Assembly: GCA_018398765.1 (NCBI GenBank)
Contig: JAHBMJ010002282.1
Span: 64,001 to 75,000, forward strand
From: Chromera velia
Lineage: Eukaryota > Sar > Chromeraceae
Direction: 5' to 3'
DNA: 11,000 nt
Shown: in pieces, positions 8,250 through 11,000 of the stretch
Layout: each line of letters starts with the position of its first letter
Position numbering within the stretch: position 1 is the stretch's first letter
Position numbers and translations under genes: made by a program
Notes under the pieces: generated by a model
Database searches by the model: none
The model's input: only the letters and a program-made list of their open reading frames with translations
What the model was told of the DNA's origin: nothing

Positions 8250-8407
8250 AGGACTCTGTATTCTTTCGTTGCGGCATTCTTTTTCTGTTCGGAACTCACA
8301 CAAAGCCATACACGCTCACCAGACACGTCACTCGCGCGGAGAGAAAGGCACTGCTGTCTCTCAAACTGCATTCACCCGTGCTTTTCCGCGAGACGGGTGG
8401 GTGCGAG

Positions 8408-8410
<3 letters not shown>

Positions 8411-8448
<38 letters not shown>

Positions 8449-8463
8449 AAGAGAAGAGAAAAG
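8411..8463. repeat. (GA)n followed by (GAGAA)n
   Basis: About 16 AG units are followed by four AGAAG/GAGAA pentamers. It lies downstream of the elongase, and its strand asymmetry resembles the GA block at 1287-1316. Confidence 0.92.
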
Positions 8464-8570
8464 AGACGAGACACGAAGAGAAAAGAAGACAGCTGAAGAG
8501 TTCCACACACCAGACAGTTGCAGAAAGGCAGACGTAACTACACAATCTGTATGCGCAGGTGTACCGCAGG

Positions 8571-8953
8571 TCATGCGAATGTCGTCGTGGATATGCATGA
8601 ATATTCGTTTTCAGCTTTTTGTTTTCTTCTGGATCCCTTCACCGGCTCCAAAGGCGAGTCGTTCCCGGGCAACATTGCTTCGAAGTTTCTACTGAAAGCT
8701 GCAAAATCGGGGAGAGCGCGGTATACTATTTTCTCTAGCTGACGACTGTCTGATGACATGCCTCCCAAAAGCCGAAAGAAGAACTGACCGTCGAATACCG
8801 TCGATCCATCAATCGATGGAGACGGTGTACGCATGAAGTCAAGTGCATGGGAAGTTGGGATTCCGTATATAGAGTGGGGGAAAGTGACCAGATAACTGCC
8901 AGCTTTTCCTCAGTCAACTTTGTGATCGAGCCCTCGAATCCCTCGATCGCGAT
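8571..8953 (-). other. Possible coding remnant, strand uncertain
   Basis: Minus strand: blocks at about 8897-8953 (KIAIEGFEGSITKLTEEKLA) and 8571-8783 (ending ..EKIVYRALPDFAAFSR.. and a TGA) can be joined in frame across a 113-nt GT..AG gap. Plus strand: a frame ending at 8742 (..GESFPGNIASKFLLKAAK..) looks just as protein-like over part of the same bases. No family is recognised. No start or flanking exon was found on either strand. It may be a real small gene, a decayed one, or chance. Confidence 0.2.
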
Positions 8954-9187
8954 CTTCAAATGTCAGAACTTAGACTTAAAATGAGGCCTTGCCTAGGGCC
9001 TGCATGGCTCGTAGTCAGCCTCGGACACAGACTCTCGGACTAGCTCTCGGAAGCTGCTAGCAAGACGTACGTACACCTTCAGCTTCTGCACTTTTACGTT
9101 ACTATTGAAATTGCTTTGATAACAGAGTTTCTAACTGAATTTAAAACGTTTTTTAAAAAGTGATAGTCGAGGTGATAGTGATAGTGA

Positions 9188-9349
9188 TTTAATTGGTACC
9201 CTATAGGTAGAGTTTGCTATGTTTGTGGTGAAGAATACTAGGAAGAATAGAACTGCCTCATGCGTTGCCGCCGAACGCTAAACACCTATTTATAGGCCAA
9301 TTGCGATGCATGGCGCATGATAATGATGATGATGATTCTTTAATTGGTA
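9188..9349. mobile_element. Possible small retroelement-like insertion with 11-bp flanking repeats
   Basis: The direct repeat TTTAATTGGTA occurs at 9188-9198 and 9339-9349, bracketing 140 bp. The inner segment ends in a (GAT)n run (about 9322-9336). A simple-repeat 3' tail plus a short target duplication is the classic outline of a SINE or a truncated non-LTR element. No Pol III A/B boxes and no coding part are recognisable. GAT-like repeats also precede the left copy, so a tandem duplication is an alternative. Confidence 0.3.
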
Positions 9350-9358
9350 GCAATACTA

Positions 9359-9379
9359 AGTGCTTATGGTCAAAGCACT
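9359..9379. repeat. Inverted repeat AGTGCTT / AAGCACT
   Basis: Perfect 7-bp arms with a 7-nt spacer, followed by an overlapping AGTACTGTACTAGGTACTG run at about 9385-9403. It lies immediately right of the possible insertion. No function is evident. Confidence 0.5.
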
Positions 9380-9769
9380 AGTCAAAGTACTGTACTAGGT
9401 ACTGTGCAGGATTATGTCACAATGTATTCAACCTGTCTGTTTTCTAGCCTGCATGTGCCTTAGGTATAATGTACCTAGATAATTTACATGATTTCAAATT
9501 TGTTTAATATGTATTAAATATGTTTTATCACTATAGTTAATTCGAATACTAATTGTGTTTAATAAGCTAATACTTTTGACTCAAACCTGAGTTTTGAGCA
9601 GCTATATTAGAGCCTATATAATAAATTATAAAAAAAATAAAACTATATAGAAGTGCGTATACAAATCATTAAAGTGACATATATTAGGGTAGTAGTGATG
9701 GATCTTTACTCAGTAATACATTTTTACAAGTCATTACAACTTTCAAGTCATACGTTTTTACAATGTTCA

Positions 9770-9794
9770 GGGCACGTACCAAGGTACGTAGCCC
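9770..9794. repeat. Hairpin GGGC-ACGTACC / GGTACGT-a-GCCC
   Basis: A 7-bp perfect stem with a 2-nt centre (AA) extends by a further GGGC/GCCC pair after one bulged A. It marks the right edge of the AT-rich island. Confidence 0.5.
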
Positions 9795-9830
9795 AAATCT
9801 TTTGGTAAGACTTTAATTTCCAGCACAAAT

Positions 9831-10154
9831 GTCCCCCCGGACTCCCCTAAAAAGTCCACTTCAATTTTATTGTACCAATCAAACTTGGTCAACCGTAATA
9901 CTTACTGTATGGTGCATACAACAAGCAGGAAAATGCAAAGTTGTAGGCTTTTTGAATTCCTTGCATGGTGTAGGATGGGCACGTACGGCTCGGATATTTC
10001 AAGTTCGCTTTTATTTCACTGTCGATCTGAGCTCATTCTTCCTTGTTGGATGATGCATCTTGATCGGTCTTCCGGAGTATGCGGCATTTTGAGGAGCAGA
10101 ACCCTCTCTTCTCTCTCTTCTTTACATCTTGCCCCCCTCCAATGAAGCACCAAG
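9831..10154. other. Intergenic stretch, nothing identified
   Basis: No splice-linked coding pattern or repeat was seen. On the minus strand it would hold the 3' UTR of the gene ending at 10155. No definite polyadenylation signal was found. Confidence 0.4.
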
Positions 10155-11000
10155 TCAAAACATCCATGGAACAACGAACCAATCCGTCTCATTCACTTCC
10201 GACCCTTCAAATGACTTCTTCCAATTCCAGTTCAGGATTACAGGAGATGTGACGGCATTCAAAAATTGGCTCAGGCGAAGCTGACCGAGTCCGCTTGGAG
10301 GGTCAGAAACGACTTTGCACCCCCCCCTATTCCCCCCCAGTGATGATCTATGACTCCATACTTGCCGATGGAAGTCGAAAGAAATCTGTACGGGTTCAAG
10401 CTCTCCATGCACATCGATCTCTCCTTCACTCCAATCGGGCAGCTGCGCGAATTTCTTCCAGCTGAGCCTGCGCACACATGAAGGCACAACCAAATACGTT
10501 CGACACATTGCACACACACAAGAGTTTTGCATCTCTCACCAAGTGGAACTTTGCCCAGAAACCCTACCATCCAGCAGCAGAAGACTGAGGCCATATCGGC
10601 ATGAGCAAACAACAAGGTTAGCCAACCAACCAAACCAAAAAGCAAACATGAGAAGGAATGTAGAAGCACTGGACGTTTCGTGGTGGCCAGTGGTTCGAAC
10701 GATCGGAAAAGTCATGACAGAGGAGAGGGATCACTGATGAATGCAATTTTGTTCTGAGAACTCCAAGTCCCCCACACTCTCTTCTCATGACCTCCATTGT
10801 AGCAAGCAAGATGAGCGAGATAGAATGCCCAGTTCTGAGCTACCAAACAACGGCTGAAGCTGTAACTGCAAAAGAGCGTTCAGTTGCCCCCCAAACCAAC
10901 AAACAGCACTACTTCACTGCTACAGATAGAAAGCAACCTACCGGTGTGAGGAGAGCCAGTACTGTCTTCAGTGCAACCTTCTGCCGTTCATTCTCTTCCT
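10155..11000 (-). CDS. Unrecognised multi-exon protein, C-terminal part (5' end beyond window)
   Basis: I do not recognise this gene. Proposed minus-strand exons, in order of translation, are 11000-10942 (runs off the window), 10865-10792, 10584-10540, 10467-10362 and 10280-10155 (TGA). Introns are 76, 207, 72 and 81 nt, all GT..AG on the minus strand with phases 0, 2, 2, 0. The best-supported pieces are the edge exon (EENERQKVALKTVLALLTP, donor GTAGGT) and the last two exons (LSWKKFAQLPDWSEGEIDVH.., then LRLSQFLNAVTSPVILNWNW.., ending VVPWMF). The tail is rich in Trp and acidic residues, with no signal peptide or domain motif visible. The middle is uncertain: an alternative acceptor near 10835 would start NWAFYLAHLACYNG, and an extra exon may hide in the 207-nt intron. 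Strand and 3' end are fairly secure; exact exon borders are not. Confidence 0.5.

Larger units (their letters stand above)
7969..8570. other. Elongase 3' flank, repeat-rich
   Basis: No gene seen. It presumably begins with the elongase 3' UTR; no clear AATAAA-type signal was found. It contains a G homopolymer with an ambiguous base and a long GA tract. Frames on either strand across it are driven by these repeats. Confidence 0.55.
9080..9830. other. Second AT-rich island, no gene seen
   Basis: Low-GC sequence without open frames of note, similar in character to 3118-4060. The two share the word CCTATAGGTAGA (3640 and 9200) and loosely similar stretches near 3375 and 9651 (AAGTGCNTANACAAA). 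It contains a GAT-repeat tail at about 9322, inverted repeats at 9359-9379 and 9770-9794, and a doubled TTTTTACAA/CAAGTCAT motif at about 9720-9765. Confidence 0.55.

Noticed and set aside
7273-8277. 334-codon minus-strand open frame
   Set aside because: It is antisense to the final elongase exon, which carries conserved ELO motifs, and it reads through the G run containing an unresolved base.
10271-10669. Alternative minus-strand frame with a hydrophobic start (LLFGLVGWLTLLFAHADM)
   Set aside because: The hydrophobic part coincides with a T-rich stretch with a CTAAC branch-like site, typical of an intron end. The frame then runs through G-runs and stops before the well-formed last exon.

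Overview
The window looks like nuclear DNA of a eukaryote, most likely a microbial alga or related protist. Genes are broken by many GT..AG introns, many ending in tgcag. Introns and flanks are full of CT/GT/GA microsatellites, and gene-rich stretches alternate with AT-rich islands. One product carries a signal peptide ending in an ASA|F-type junction, the kind used for import into secondary plastids of heterokont and related algae. This hints at a stramenopile-type alga but does not prove it. No rRNA, tRNA, CRISPR array or bacterial-style operon was seen. All gene models were spliced by hand from reading frame, splice dinucleotides and phase, without transcript data. Layout: (1) 1-3117, plus strand: a cysteine-rich protein of unknown function in five exons (possibly six, with one at the left edge), separated by long repeat-rich introns. 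(2) 3118 to about 4060: AT-rich non-coding DNA with short palindromes. (3) About 4060-4867: a motif-rich upstream region. (4) 4868-5653, plus strand: a compact five-exon gene, including exons of 24 and 36 nt, for a 149-residue lysine-rich protein with a signal peptide. (5) 5654-6615: an intergenic region with a 16-bp G-box palindrome and a cluster of TGCAAC/GTTGCA and GCATGC palindromes. (6) 6616-7968, plus strand: a three-exon ELO-family very-long-chain fatty acid elongase, the only confidently identified gene. (7) 7969 to about 9080: repeats plus a stretch that looks weakly coding on either strand. (8) About 9080-9830: a second AT-rich island with a possible small insertion flanked by 11-bp direct repeats. 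(9) 10155-11000, minus strand: the 3' end of an unrecognised multi-exon gene that runs off the right edge. The elongase would act in the ER membrane to lengthen fatty acids. The signal-peptide protein would enter the secretory or plastid route. Nothing in the sequence ties the four genes into one pathway. The points most worth pursuing are the cysteine-cluster gene built from phase-2 exons, the microexon gene, the missing N-terminus of the elongase, and the palindromes shared by the two upstream regions.
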